Assembly (NCBI GenBank): GCA_029216955.1 | Contig: JANAVB010002199.1 | Span: forward strand, 12,166,585-12,230,584 | Reading direction: 5' to 3' | From: Iris pallida | Taxonomy: Eukaryota; Streptophyta; Magnoliopsida; Asparagales; Iridaceae | DNA: 64,000 nt | Shown here: positions 52,895 to 64,000 of the stretch, one piece after another | Position numbering within the stretch: position 1 is the first letter of the stretch | Layout: the number at the start of each line of letters is the position of its first letter | Program-made: the position numbers and the translations under genes | The notes under the pieces: generated by a model | Seen by the model: the letters and a program-made list of their open reading frames with translations, nothing else | The model's database searches: none | Told to the model about the DNA's origin: nothing

Positions 52895-54688
52895 TGTAGT
52901 ACCCCATTTTCGATAGTGGCGAACTATGTAATATGCTTGCGGTGATCAGTCAGACTTCGTCAGAAAGTTAGATGTCTAGTCTGAATCGGTCACTGAGCTT
53001 GGTAAACGACAACACTTTATGGCATCAAATAAATCGATTTTGACGAATGTTATGAGATTTATCCAACTAATGGAATACATTCTTTTGGAATAAGTCCTAG
53101 ATGCAACAGACTGCGTCTCGGCGAGTGATCTCTATATAAGAGTCCCTTTGATAGGACTGGGTTACTGTATGGTTTTCTAGAAGTTTTTGTTCCTTGGTTT
53201 TGATGAATGTATTTTTGCGTCGATTTCTGCATTCATTCTAAAAATTTTGAAACGAAGTACTAAAGAAAGGATTCTGATAAATATTTGTGCCATTGTAGGT
53301 GCTCGCGTAACTGAAGCTTGAACATTGTGAAGTGCTTCGACTCTCGGCACGATCAAATACTTGGTGGGTGGTTCGGCCCCTTCTTTTCTACTCCTTCCCG
53401 CAAATGAAATTCTTGTTGCCTCGGACTTATTCAAATCGATGATGCCAAGTTAAATGCATGCCAAATCACTAAGGTCAAGACTTAGTATAACTGTATCAAT
53501 TTAGAGTAATTTACTCTGAAAATATAAGTTTTACACCAAAAAGAGAAAATTTAAGGCTCTAAAAAAAGATAGATTATTTGATGAAATGCAAAATATAATG
53601 AAACGTAGGTCGCGGCATATGGTGCCTCAGGAAATTCGATACCTATGGGACGCTAAATCAGAATGTACGACTTTGAGGAAATGAACTCTCGCATGAGTCA
53701 AAATGATAATTCTGCTGAGTACTGTCCGTGATATGCAATCTTTTCATATGTTAAATTGTTCACGCATTGGCATGATCATAGAAAACTTGTGTACAAGTTT
53801 ATTTTCCTTGAAACGGTATCTGGGGCGCTGGAACCGAATCGACCTAGGGGGAATGGTTATCGTGCTTCGACACGAGGCATACGGGATCTTCAGTAAGACT
53901 TGCAACCTAGGCTGAAAGGGTAGTGTCGTATGCCACCGAGAATAGTCCCACGTGGTGTGTAACACCAATGATCACATGTAATATAGTAGCATGTTCACAT
54001 ATTGTCTTATGCAGGTGGTAATTATTATCTTTGTTTCACGTAGGAATAAGCACGGCCGTGGTAAGAATTGAGATAAACTGATATGTTTTATTGTATGCTT
54101 TTACTGTTTCAAAGAAGGCTACCAATATGAACTAAATTTATCTAGTTCTAAATAGAAAGAAAACTCGAATGCATGCCTACGTTAACAATCAGAGTTAGTT
54201 TATACGAGTGGGTTCTTCCTCCTCACTAGTGCATACCCAAGTGAACTAATCCTCTAACCCCACAGGTGACAAAAACTTTGGGGGTGCACAGTGCTAGGCC
54301 AAAGCTAAAGTTCAGAGAGGCATTTTGAAGCTCCTCCTATTTTGAAGCCAATTCATCGAAGGGTTTTAATATATAAAAGGGTGTGAATGTATAGAATGGC
54401 AAGTATTAGTTTAGATAGCTTGTTGAGTATTTCTTTTGTTTCAATCAAATGTAACCGCAATGGCATATCCAATGTAATTATGGCTTGCACTTAGTTGCAA
54501 GCTATCAATGAAAAGTATATTTCTATCTTCCTAAACTCTGCGATTTATGAAGTTTCAACTTGATGTTTCAAAAGATGTATCAAATGTAATATTATTGTCT
54601 TATATGAGTGCAACTCCAGACTCATACGGACGATCGATTCAACATAATCAATGCGAGTACGAACGGTTAGTCGAATCGGGGCGTGACA
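52895..54688 (+). repeat. Element E 3' LTR (1794 bp)
   Basis: Preceded by TTTCGGGACGAAACATTTTC (PPT region). Starts TGTAGTACCCC and ends CGGGGCGTGACA. A single TATAAAAGGG box is at 54372. Confidence 0.82.
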
Positions 54689-54693
54689 GAATG

Positions 54694-54823
54694 TGCTACC
54701 CCAGAGATCGCAGTCTAAGGCCGCCCAACCATCCATGTGGGGCGGGGGGGTAGGGGGGCTCGAACTTAGGACCATCCCTAGATGAGCCTGCCGCTCTAGC
54801 CACTTGAGTTAAAATCGTCGGAC

Positions 54824-54840
<17 letters not shown>
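54694..54840 (-). mobile_element. tRNA-derived SINE-like head or tRNA relic
   Basis: On the minus strand the sequence AACTCAAGTGGCTAGAGCGG (A-box type, near 54812-54793) is followed about 45 bp later by AAGTTCGAGCCCC (B-box type, near 54766-54754). This is the spacing found in tRNAs and tRNA-derived SINEs. No clear anticodon stem or matching acceptor stem is evident. The body downstream is C-rich, then GGGCGGCC. It lies directly next to the end of element E. A degenerate tRNA pseudogene is the alternative. Confidence 0.45.

Positions 54841-54881
<41 letters not shown>
54831..54881. repeat. (TA)n microsatellite
   Basis: A TA tract of about 50 bp, immediately upstream (minus-strand sense) of the tRNA-like head. 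Confidence 0.95.
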
Positions 54882-54884
<3 letters not shown>

Positions 54885-55056
54885 AAGTTTTGATATATAA
54901 CTGAAGGCCAAAATGCCAAATGAAGCCTTACAAAACAGGGCAAGTATCCAATTTAACAGTAAATCAGATAACTTACCAAAGCAAAACAAATAAACTAGAA
55001 GAAACCCAAAATGCTAAGGAGCTGCAAGGGACAAAATGCTACACCAAAAATTATAA

Positions 55057-58000
55057 TGCGAGCCTACTTTCCAGATTATTTTCTTATTTTATTCAAATGT
55101 TTTAACTAATATTTTCAATAGAAGTTATTAAACTTTAAGTTTTTTTTTAGAATTTCTGTTTGGGCTTCTCAGCCCAAACATATTCTTGCCCTTTAAAGCA
55201 TGGGATGCACATGTTTAGAAGGAGCCCAGCCCACTCCTCCTTTATTTGATGGTGAGTGTATATTCAGAGAGAGAGTGGTGGCCATTTCCCGCTATAGGTT
55301 AGCCTCATCCCTACACTATTCCCAGTCGACCCCCTATTTGATCACCTCCTTCTCCATTCTATTTCTCAAACCATTCCCTCCAAGTTATTCCCTCTTTTCT
55401 GATCATCTCTTCTCTTCCTCTGTACATCAATGATGACCATGGCAAAAGCATTCAAGGGAGCAAGAGGAAATTAAGCTGGTCTTCTCTCCTCAGCAGATCA
55501 ATAACAAAGCAGGTGAGCGTCAAATAATTTCAAATCTAGAGTTTCGATTATTGGAAGGTTTAATGATTCAATTTTCTTTAAATATTAGTCGATCGATTCT
55601 TCATTCTTGAGATTTCGGTGAACTCTGGAAGATCTTTTTAGATCCAGTGATTTGTAAGAGTTGTAAATCCTTGTGATATTCGATATTAACCAAAGTGATC
55701 GGTTGATTCAACTGTCTTCCCTTGTGGATCGAAATTCGCAGATCAAGCATCGTGGATCGATCAACCGATTCCTTGTCCTCATCATCAACAATTGAGGTGA
55801 GCTCTTACAAATTTTAGAAGTAGTAATCAACCTTCGTTCGATCATCGCAAGTGTAGATCGGTTACTTTCATTCAAATTCTTGTGAACCAGTTCTGTGAAC
55901 ACAGCGAAAATTTGGAGACCTGAGCAATTTTGACCTTCTATGGAATCAGTTCATCACAGGTATATTTCTATCTCTGATTTTCAGTTTCTCGATTGAGTTG
56001 AATTGAGTTTTTGCATCATTAGGCCTAGTTAGCTCTGTTATACGGTTAAGCTCTGTGATTAATTGTTCCAAATATTGAGGAGAAGTTACTTTAGATATTT
56101 GGCTCTGTATGCAGGTTCAGATGTCAACCTGTGCTAGGTGACCTTCAATTTTGATATCAAGTTGCTTTGATTTAAATCCTAGAGTGAAATTAGGATGGGT
56201 ATCTCAGGATTTAAACTTGCTCTCAGTCATGACAAATCTTTACATTTTGACTGTTCAATCTGGAATTATTTACCAAATTAAGGGGTTATTGAATCAGTGG
56301 TGTTGGTTCTATACAATAATAGGAAGAATGGTTGTGAGTTGTATAAACCTGAGATTCTTCTCATGAACCTGAGATATTTCTCATGAACCTGAGATTCTTC
56401 TCATGAACCTGAGATATTTCTCATGAACCTGAGATTCTTCTCATGAACCTGAGATATTTCTCATGAACCTGAGATTCTTCTCATGAACCTGAGATAATTC
56501 ATTTGAACCTGAGATTCTTCTCAGTAAAACTGAGAATTGAAATCTCAGATTAAACCTGAAATAATTTCAGTTTTCACTGAGAGTAATTTCATTCTGAACC
56601 TGATATCTCAGTGAAGACTGAGAGATTAACTCAGTTTTCCCCTGTAAGCTAACTCAGTTTTCACTAAGAGTAATACTCAGTTTTTCTGGGAGTTAACTCA
56701 CTGTCCTGAGATTGAAATCATTTGAACCTGGGAGTCTTAACTGCTGAGTTGTTAAACATTATAAGGTAACCTGTGAATGATAGATACTCTTTGATTAATA
56801 GGAATTGGTGTCCTGTATCCTGAGGATTAGGACAAGGCCTGTCAATTATTTAAAGCAATACTGTACCTAGGAATCACAGTCAACACTTGGGTTCAAGTAA
56901 TGGGTTACAATCATTTTGTTGTCAGGAATGTGTTGAGGATATTGCAGTTAATTTATTGACATAATTCTCTGAGTTTAATTTCCAATTTTATTTGAATTTG
57001 CACTTATATTACTGTCAAGTTTTGTAATTGATTGAACTCTAGTTAGGTTATTGTATCAGCTAAATGGGTGCTCGTTTCAGTCTGAGAAGGGAATTGGGAG
57101 ATATCAGTCCAATTTGGGTACTGTCCTGGTAGGGACTGATCAGTAGTACAGGTTTTATCTCATTATAAGTCAGGATTGATATATCACTAGTTTTGCATCT
57201 TGAATGCTTGAGTCTGTAGACTCATGGGACTGGGGTTTACGATTGATTGGACTGCACATGTAATATGGATGAATGAGAAACCTGATATGCAATCTCAGTG
57301 CATATGATTTGATACTCAGTGTAATCTGAGAATGCAGTTCAAGTTAAACCTGGGATGCATTCTCAGTAAGCCTGAATTGATTCTCAACAAGTCCTGAGAT
57401 TCCTATATATCCTACCTGGGAAGATTGGGAACCTAGGATTTATATATCATTTATTTCCCTGACCATAGTGAACCTAAGAATGAACTCAGTTGAACCTCAG
57501 TTGAAATGGGACTTGTCATTGCTGTCCGGATTCAGTGTAAACCTGAGATAGTATTCAAGTTAAACCTGAGAAGTCATGTTAGAATTTTACCAATAAACTT
57601 GAGTGTATATATATGCTTTGTCTTAGAAATTAAGTAACTTGAGAATAGATTTTGAACCTAGCTAATCTTATTTTCTAAATAATGGTTTTAAGAATAGAGT
57701 AAGGGAGTTTATTACTGAGTAGTTAATAATTGGTTTAATCAATATTGATAGTAGAACTACAAAATACCAATTTAGAGCTTGTTTAGTTATTAATCAACTT
57801 GTACTCAATAAACCATGAGGACATCCAGTGCCATTGTTCACCCGTACTTTTCCGGAGCCAGGCAAGTACTTTTCTACAATTTTGTGCATTTACATTCTTG
57901 TACCCTTTCTTGTGACACGTCATAGCACGATATTCATGTACTCCTGTATTTCTGTACCCTTGCTCTTGTACTTATTAGTGTCGGGTGGGGAAATACATTA

Positions 58001-58756
58001 GCCATGTGACCAATCCCGGTTACTATATTCATGTGCCTAGCTTAGGCCTCGTATCGTGCACGCGGGCCCTAAGTCGTACCATATTCATGTACTCATGTGC
58101 ATGTTCTCTCCCCAGCCGGTCACATGGACTAGATGTATTTCGATATTGTGCACTTATCATGTCTGGTAGTACAGGATTATAGTTTCATCCCTGTACATTA
58201 TATTTCCTGTGCTTCATATGTTCCTATATTTTATATTTCCTGTACTATAGTTCCGATACTCATTTCCTGTACTATTTTCCTGTATTTTCCTATTCATTAA
58301 TATATATCTTTTTCCTGTAGCCCTGTACTTATTTTATATCATGTTCATGTTTTATTAGCTAGAATTGTACTTTGCTTCGCTCCTAAATAGGATATGTTGC
58401 AGGTGAGTTGGAGGCCCTGTGCGACACCTATTATGGACAGGATGTTGCTATACTTGCTGAGCCAGCTGGAGCTGTGTTGGACCTAGAGGCTGCAGAAGCC
58501 TAGAGCTTACCTTAGCACTTTACAGCTTTACCTTGTACTTGAGACTAATAGACTCTATCTTTTATTTTACTGGAATGTAATATAATTGTGAGACTTGTAC
58601 TTCTTTTCTAGGACACATTTGTAGATGCTGTGTTTTCATACTTGTCTTGATATCTGGTTAGTTTTCCTAGATTGGTACAGCTTACTTTGTTGTGTCTAAC
58701 GACAAAGGCTGGACGTGTCTGACTCGTATCCGATTATTCGGAAGCGGGTTATGGCA
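55057..58756 (+). repeat. Element F 5' LTR (3700 bp)
   Basis: Starts TGCGAGCCTACTTTCCAG (3' LTR: TGTGAGCC...) and ends GCGGGTTATGGCA. The first 250 bp align closely with 63734-63980. It contains a 20-bp tandem array (56346-56525), then about 1 kb rich in AACCTGAG-type words. The 3' portion has GGCTGGACGTGTCTGACTCG like the ends of LARD and D LTRs. Confidence 0.85.
56346..56525 (+). repeat. Nine-unit 20-bp tandem array in F LTR
   Basis: Units alternate between AACCTGAGATTCTTCTCATG and AACCTGAGATATTTCTCATG, giving a 40-bp higher-order period, with one changed copy near the end. Each unit contains TGAGA and TCTCA as an inverted pair separated by four bases. Scattered ACCTGAG words continue to about 57660. 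Confidence 0.93.
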
Positions 58757-58758
58757 TG

Positions 58759-58783
58759 TTTTTAGTGGTGGCCCATGCAGGTC
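58759..58783 (+). promoter_or_regulatory. Primer-binding-site-like block of element F
   Basis: Starts two bases after the LTR end and is identical to LARD 16711-16735. It contains TAGTGGTGGCCCATGCAGG. No initiator-Met site is present at this position. Confidence 0.55.
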
Positions 58784-58960
58784 TATCCTAATGGTACCTA
58801 GGTCTTAGCGTACTATTGGGGGACTTGATTTACACTAGGAAAACTTGAATCACAGCATAGGAAATCGGGTACATTGGGTACATATGGTTATTATATAAAC
58901 ATTTACATTTTTTGGTAGGTTAGGTTTTTATCAATCACGAAGTTTTATTTCTATTACAGG

Positions 58961-60080
58961 ATGGTCACTACGAGGAAGACCGCGGATCAGCCCTGAGTTG
59001 CAGGCAGTTCCGGAGTCGCAGGCAGTTCGGATCAGCAGGCTGCACCGGACGTTCCAGCAGATCAGCTTCCACCACCGCCTCCGATCTTTCCGCCGCTACC
59101 CTCGACGATGATGTTTGACGGCGCTCAGGTGATGGCGATGTTCCAGCAGTTTATGGAGGCCTAGAATCACCAGGCTACGTAGTTTATGGAGGCTCAGAGC
59201 CAGCAGGCCGCACAGTTCAGAGCGACTGTCGTCGATGCACTCAGGACCAGAGAGCCGGCGGCACCAGCTCCAGCAGCAGCTCCAGCAGCAGCTCCAGTAC
59301 CACGAGCACCGAGACCAGGGACAGCCAAGGAGTACCAGAACCTTTGCCCAATGGACTTCTGGGGCAACGAAGGGATCATCTATGCAGATGAATGGCTGGA
59401 GAATGCGGAGAGGACCTTGAAGATGGCACAGATTTCGAAGAACCTGAAGGTGGAGGTGGCTAGCATGCGACTCTTCGACTTGGCCAGAGCTTGGTACCGG
59501 GAGGAGCCCCAGTTGACGGAGCCCCAGGTGTCTTGGACAGATTTCAAAACTCTGTTCAAGGAGAAATTTTTCCCAGAGGTAGAGCGGGATGAGTTAAGGA
59601 TGCAGTTCGAGACGCTGCAGCAGGGGACTATGACGGTAGCACAGTATACTTCAGCATTTACTAGACTCAGCAGGTTCGCAGAAAACCTAGTCAGGGCACC
59701 GGAGGACAGAGCATGGAGATTCAAGAAGGGTCTCACCCGGGAGCTGTGACATACGGTGGCGATTAGTCAGGCGACGACCTATGCGAGCATCCTCAAGATT
59801 GCTTAGGCTGTAGAGAAGGAGGCAGATCCAAAACTGAAGAGGGATCGGGATGTGGGCAGTAGCAGTTTCTAAGCTCCAGCGAAGAGGGTCCAAACTCAGA
59901 TTCAGGTGAGGCCTCAGCAGCCGGCACAGCAGCATCACCGTCAAGCCAGAGCTCCTACACATCAGCATTAGAGACAGCAGCAGGCAGTTACTTGCACATT
60001 CTATTACCGATCGGGACACCGTTTCGACGAGTGCCACAAGAGGCTCGGACTCTGCTTATTCTGCGGATCAGACGTACACC
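58961..60080 (+). pseudogene. Gag of element F
   Basis: The first ATG after the leader is at 58961 (MVTTRKTADQP). A Pro/Gln-rich N-terminus is followed by an Ala/Pro-rich linker (about 59250-59320) and the Gag core (DFWGNEGIIYADEWLENAER to FTRLSRFAENL). Zinc knuckles lie near 59995-60085: the first is CTFYYRSGHRFDEC, with the second Cys changed to Tyr, and the second is CLFCGSDVHQMRDC, intact. Stops in the same frame are at 58994, 59162, 59180, 59747, 59804, 59870 and 59969. Gag would assemble the particle; the frame otherwise runs straight into protease. Confidence 0.8.
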
Positions 60081-60082
60081 AG

Positions 60083-60577
60083 ATGAGGGATTGCCCGCAG
60101 GCTGTAGCTAGACGGACTGGAGGACCTAGAGGAGCTGGAGGACTACCACCTACACCACCCAGAGCTCTACCAGATGTACTACAGAGAGGACCGGCTTTAC
60201 CCACTCAGCAGCAGCAGTTTGCACAGCATCAGCAAAGGGAAGGACCACAGCAGGGACGTACTTACGTCATAACGGCAGTTGAGGAGGATGAGGCAGTTCC
60301 AGATGTGATCACAGGTTCTATACTTTTATATTCCTTCCCTGTCATTGCATTGTTTGATTCTGGAGCTACACATCACTTCGTATCATATGAGTTTCTACAT
60401 AGACATGGCTTCAAACCCAAGCCCACTAGGAGGAACTGCCGGATTATGACAGGAGGAGGGATTGTGCCAGTCAGTGAGATGGTGGATTGCCCTATCACTA
60501 TTGCTGGAAGAGAGATTAGGGCTCAACTTCTGGTGATGCCATTGCCCGAATTCGACGTAGTCCTCGACATCGACTAG
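60083..60577 (+). pseudogene. Aspartic protease of element F
   Basis: The same frame as gag. The active-site motif LFDSGATHHFV lies near 60350, and the domain ends FDVVLDID followed by a TAG at 60575-60577, where this family has a conserved Trp. Pol continues one frame over from 60577, so a small indel accompanies the stop. The enzyme matures Gag-Pol. Confidence 0.82.
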
Positions 60578-61632
60578 TGAGTGAGCAGTTTGCCGTAATA
60601 TACTGCCATGAGGGAAAGGTGATCTTCATCCCGCCAGGAGTTCCACCGTTCGAGATCAGCAGACGAGTTGCAGAGAGGCCAGAGGGAGTCTACTTCGGAG
60701 CAGTTGTCGAAGACCAGGAGTTGCCGCATCCGCTGATTGCAGAGTATCTCGACGTCTTTCCTGAAGAGCTGCTAGGATTGCCGCCAGATCGAGATATGGA
60801 GTTCAGCATCGACCTATTGCCCGGATCAGCACCGAAGTTCCAGCATTGCTACATGATCAACCCGAAGGAAGCTGCAGAGTTGAAGGCCCAGATTGATGAG
60901 CTGGAGGGCAAGGGTTTTATTCGGTCCAGTGCTTTACCCTGGGGAGCACCGGTAGTCTTCGTGCCTAAGAAGGATAGGACGGTGAGGATATGTATTGATT
61001 ACCGTGCACTCAATAACATCACCATCAAGAATATATACCCTTTGTTGTGGATTGATGAGCTGTTTGACCAGCTTAGTGGAGCGAAGGTCTTTTCCAAGAT
61101 TGACCTTCGGTCGGGATATCACCAGATGAAGGTGCAGGAGCAGGATATTTCGAAGACAGCTTTCAACACCCGATACGGCCAATATGAGTTCCTGGTGGGT
61201 CCGTTCGGACTCACCAATGCCCCAGCAGTATTTATGAACTTAATGAATAAAGTTTTTACAAGTATCAGGATAAGTTTGTCGTAGTTTTCATTGACGACAT
61301 TCTGATATATTCGAAGACCGAGGAGGAGCATGTGGAGCACCCTGCAGATTGTGTTAGAGATTCTGCGGTAGGAGAAGCTGTACGGGAAACTCTCAAAATA
61401 TAAGTTTTTCTTGGACTGGGTGGAGTTTTTGGGGCATATGGTGACAGGAAAAGGGATTTCTGTAGATCCCAAGAAGATTGAGGCAGTTGAAGCATGGGCA
61501 CCTCCCAAGTCAGTAGATGAGATTCGTAGTTTCCTGGGGCTACCAGGGTACTATAGGAAGTTTGTGAAGGATTTTGCCAGGATAGCGGAGCCTATGACGA
61601 AGCTTACGCGGAAGGACGAAGAGTTCATCTAG
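60577..61632 (+). pseudogene. Reverse transcriptase of element F
   Basis: RT domain with [55 protein letters not shown] and [12 protein letters not shown], then the catalytic box [12 protein letters not shown] near 61284-61318. The catalytic box lies in a different frame between two compensating shifts (about 61255 and 61335), after which the original frame resumes with VEFLGHMV and SFLGLPGYYRKFVKDF. Stops are at 61369 and 61630. The catalytic Asp pair is intact. Confidence 0.82.
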
Positions 61633-62100
61633 AGCGACGCCTGCCAGTCAGCATTTGAAGAATTGAAGAGAAGACTCACAACAGCGCCAGTTCTAGCTTT
61701 GCCATCTGGATCGGAAGGATTCGTCATCTACAGCGATGCTTCAGGAAAAGGCTTGGGATGTGTGCTTGAGCAGAACAAGAGGGTCATTGCTTATGCTTCT
61801 AGACAGTTGAGGCCCCATGAGAAGAATTATCCCACACATGACTTGGAGCTTGCAGCAGTTATTTTTGCCTTAAAACTATAGAAGCACTACTTGTATGGGA
61901 AGAGAGTGGACATCTTCATGGACCACAAAAGCCTGAAGTATGTTTTCACTCAGAAGGAGCTGAATATGAGACAGCGCAGATGCCTGGAACTCATGAAGGA
62001 TTTCGACATCAATCTGCAGTATCACCCTGGGAAGGCGAATGTGGTGGCAGATGCTCTTAGTCGATATCCTGTTGCTATGTATCTCACTATGGACCGACAT
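61633..62100 (+). pseudogene. RNase H of element F
   Basis: Same frame as RT. Acidic residues are in place: [26 protein letters not shown] and [24 protein letters not shown] marks the end. A TAG at 61879 interrupts the domain. It would degrade the RNA strand during cDNA synthesis. Confidence 0.8.
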
Positions 62101-63480
62101 CTTCTGGAGGATCTTGAGAGCCTTGGGATTGAGATTGTCCTTCCGGGAGCTGGAGGGCAGCTGATGCACATACAGATACAGTCGGGACTGTTAGAGAAGA
62201 TTAAGGAGTCCCAGTTTCTTGATGAGGGACTCCGATGTCTCAGAGGCCAGGTAGAGACAGGATTGCTCGACAACTTCACTATTGCGGAGGATGGATCCTT
62301 GAGGCACGAAAATTAGTTGTGTGTAACCAAGGATCTGCAGGAGGAAGTGATGTAGGAGGCCCACCAGTCGCAGTATTCTATTTATTCTGGGTCTACCAAG
62401 ATGTACAAGGATCTGCGAGAGTATGTTTGGTGGTATGGGATGAAGAGAGACGTTGCCAGATTTGTTTCCAGATGCCTTGCGTGCCAGCAAGTCAAGGCGG
62501 AGTGCCAGAGACCAGCAAGAATACTCCAGCCTTTACCTATCCCGGAATGGAAGTAGGAGCATATCACCATGGACTTCGTCTCTGGATTACCGCGTACTCC
62601 CAGTGGCAAAGATGCTATTTGGGTGATCGTGGACAGATTGACGAAGTCTGTCCATTTCATTCCGTTCGAGGTTGGGCTATCGATCGAGAAGCTTGTAGAC
62701 CTCTACATGCGTCAGATCATGAGGATTTACGGGGTGCTGGTGAGCATCATTTCAGACAGAGACAGCCGCTTCACATCACACTTCTGGAGGAGTCTACAGC
62801 TGAGCTTGGGGTCGCAGTTGAAGTTCAGCACCGCTTATCATCCACAGACGGACGGGCTGTCCGAGAGGACCATTCAGACACTGGAGGATATGCTGTGGGT
62901 TTGCGCACTCGACTTCGACAGTTCGTGGGAGGATCATTTGCATCTAGTGGAGTTTGTCTATAACAACAGTTATCAGGATAGCATCGAGATGACCCCGTTC
63001 GAGGCACTATATGGGCGGAGATGTCGCACGCCTTTATCTTGGGACGACGTGGGCGAGAGAGCTTTGCTTGGGCCAGAGATGGTGGTAGACTCAGCTGAGA
63101 AAGTTAGACTGATCAGGGAGCGTCTCAGAGTTGCACAGGATCCGCAGAAGCATTGGGCGGACAGCAGCAGACGGTCACTGGAGTTCGCGGTAGGAGATAG
63201 AGTATTCCTGAAGATCTTACCGACTAAAGGCGTCATCAGATTTGGCAGAGGCAAAAAGCTTAGTCCGAGATTCATCGGGCCTTTCGATGTGACTGTGCGG
63301 ATTGGCGAGGTGGTATATCGACTAGCACTTCCAGCTAGCTTGGAGGGCGTGCACGATATTTTTTACTTGTCTCGGCTTCGACGCTATATTCCAGACCCGA
63401 GCCATGTAGTAGACTACTCAGAGCTAAAGGTGGGACCGAGTTTGACCTACGAGGAGCAGCCAGTGGAGATCCTTGACAGG
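62101..63480 (+). pseudogene. Integrase of element F
   Basis: The zinc-binding region near 62370-62490 (GSTKMYKDLR, CLACQQVKAE) has Tyr where the second His is expected (SIYSGSTK). The catalytic core has MDFVSGLPRTP, VDRLTKSVHF, ISDRDSRFTSHFWRSL, YHPQTDGLSERTIQTLEDML and MTPFEALYGRRCRTPLSW, so the D, D and E residues are present. The C-terminal part runs through FIGPFDV and VHDIFYLSRLRRYIPDPSH. From 62569 to 63480 the frame is open. Stops lie upstream at 62314, 62353 and 62554. Confidence 0.85.
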
Positions 63481-63633
63481 AGAGAGAGAAGCGGCTGCGG
63501 AATTAGGCTATTTTACTTGTCCGCATCATGTGGAGACACCACTCTCCGGGAGAGTCCATATGGGAGCGTGAGAATGAGATGCGGGAGCGCTATCCCGATT
63601 TGTTTGATTGACTTGATTGTACTCTGTTTGGAA
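63481..63633 (+). pseudogene. Chromodomain-like tail of element F, frame-shifted
   Basis: Just after VEILDRRE the frame shifts. In the next frame LLVRIMWRHHSPGES and ENEMRERYPDLFD match the end of a Tekay/Del group chromodomain. In chromoviruses this C-terminal module helps direct integration to heterochromatin. Confidence 0.6.
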
Positions 63634-63706
63634 ATTTCTCTGAATCCAATAAATGGCCTATACTTGAACATTTGTGTGGTTTTTACTAAGTGCCTTGAAT
63701 TTCGAG

Positions 63707-63733
63707 GACGAAATTTTTTTAGGAGGAAAGATT
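63707..63733 (+). promoter_or_regulatory. Element F polypurine tract
   Basis: GAGGACGAAATTTTTTTAGG followed by AGGAAAGATT, directly before the LTR start TGTGAGCC. It primes plus-strand DNA synthesis. Confidence 0.8.
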
Positions 63734-64000
63734 TGTGAGCCTACTTTCCAGATTATTTTTTTTATTTTATTCCAATGTTTTAACTAATATTTTCAATAGA
63801 AGTTATTAAACTTTAAGTTTTTTTTAGAATTTCTGTTTGGGCTTCTCAGCCCAAACACATCCTTGCCCTTTAAAGCATGGGATGCACATGTTTAGAAGGA
63901 GCCCAGCCCACTCCTCTTTCATTTGATTGCTGAGTGTATATTCTTATACATGATCATTGGAGAGAAGAGTATACTGTACTCGATTTTGATTATCTTTCCA
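63734..64000 (+). repeat. Element F 3' LTR, cut by window end
   Basis: Its first 210 or so bases match 55057-55270 with few changes. After about 63950 it diverges from the 5' LTR (AGAGAGAG is replaced by CTTATACATG), so the copies differ by an indel or the 3' LTR is itself interrupted. Confidence 0.85.

Larger units (their letters stand above)
55057..64000 (+). mobile_element. Ty3/gypsy chromovirus 'F' (Tekay/Del-like), 3' end outside window
   Basis: 5' LTR 55057-58756, primer-like block, gag, protease, RT, RNase H, integrase, chromodomain-like tail, PPT (63707-63733) and the first 267 bp of the 3' LTR from 63734. Domain order and sequence indicate a Tekay/Del-type chromovirus. It is the best preserved coding element here. 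Most catalytic residues remain, but there are fourteen in-frame stops and several frameshifts. Its primer region matches the LARD exactly over 25 bp. Confidence 0.88.

Noticed and set aside
54694..54840. Functional tRNA gene on the minus strand
   Set aside because: A- and B-boxes are present, but I cannot pair an acceptor stem or find a convincing anticodon arm.
56346..56525. Regularly spaced short repeats considered as a CRISPR array
   Set aside because: Units are contiguous with no unique spacers, and the setting is a plant LTR.

Overview
This is repeat-rich flowering-plant nuclear DNA. I see no intact host gene, ribosomal RNA gene, functional tRNA gene or organelle sequence. Almost everything that can be identified is a transposable element, most of them Ty3/gypsy LTR retrotransposons of the chromovirus (Tekay/Del-like) and Tat-like types, nested in one another. 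Other elements are two CACTA (En/Spm) transposons, a LINE ORF1 fragment, a small foldback element, a possible tRNA-derived SINE, and many long (TA)n tracts. The species cannot be named from this window.

Layout. 1-2.6 kb: unassigned AT-rich DNA. 2.6-2.94 kb: the end of a CACTA transposon. 2.94-5.05 kb: minus-strand LINE ORF1 (DUF4283-like) remnant. 5.1-10.0 kb: unassigned repeats, (TA)n tracts and LTR-like debris. 10027-25197: a solo LTR ('A') split by a complete LARD-like element (12147-23572) that has 4.56-kb LTRs, a 2.3-kb non-coding interior and a perfect 5-bp target duplication. 25439 to about 45660: a second solo-LTR-like copy ('G') split by an 18.4-kb CACTA element (26445-44860). That CACTA is itself split by an inverted gypsy element ('B', 28283-40580). 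Inside B lie a gag-protease element with no RT ('C', about 31.8-37.6 kb) and a truncated LTR ('D', to 39706). 46.2-46.6 kb: a foldback element inside (TA)n. 46.66-54.69 kb: a degenerate gypsy element ('E'), whose LTR family matches G. 54.69-54.84 kb: a tRNA-like SINE candidate. 55057 to the window end: a gypsy element ('F') with 3.7-kb LTRs, recognisable gag, protease, RT, RNase H, integrase and a chromodomain tail, many TAG stops, and its 3' LTR cut by the window edge.

How the parts relate. The LTRs of LARD, A, B, D and F share related 3' ends (GTGACA or TGGCA preceded by a GTGCGGGT-like stretch). LARD and F also share an identical 25-bp stretch just after the 5' LTR. An F-like element is therefore a plausible source of replication proteins for the non-coding LARD. 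The nesting gives a relative order: G before CACTA before B before C/D, and A before LARD. All coding regions are broken, and many stops and catalytic changes look like C-to-T or G-to-A transitions, as expected for old methylated repeats.
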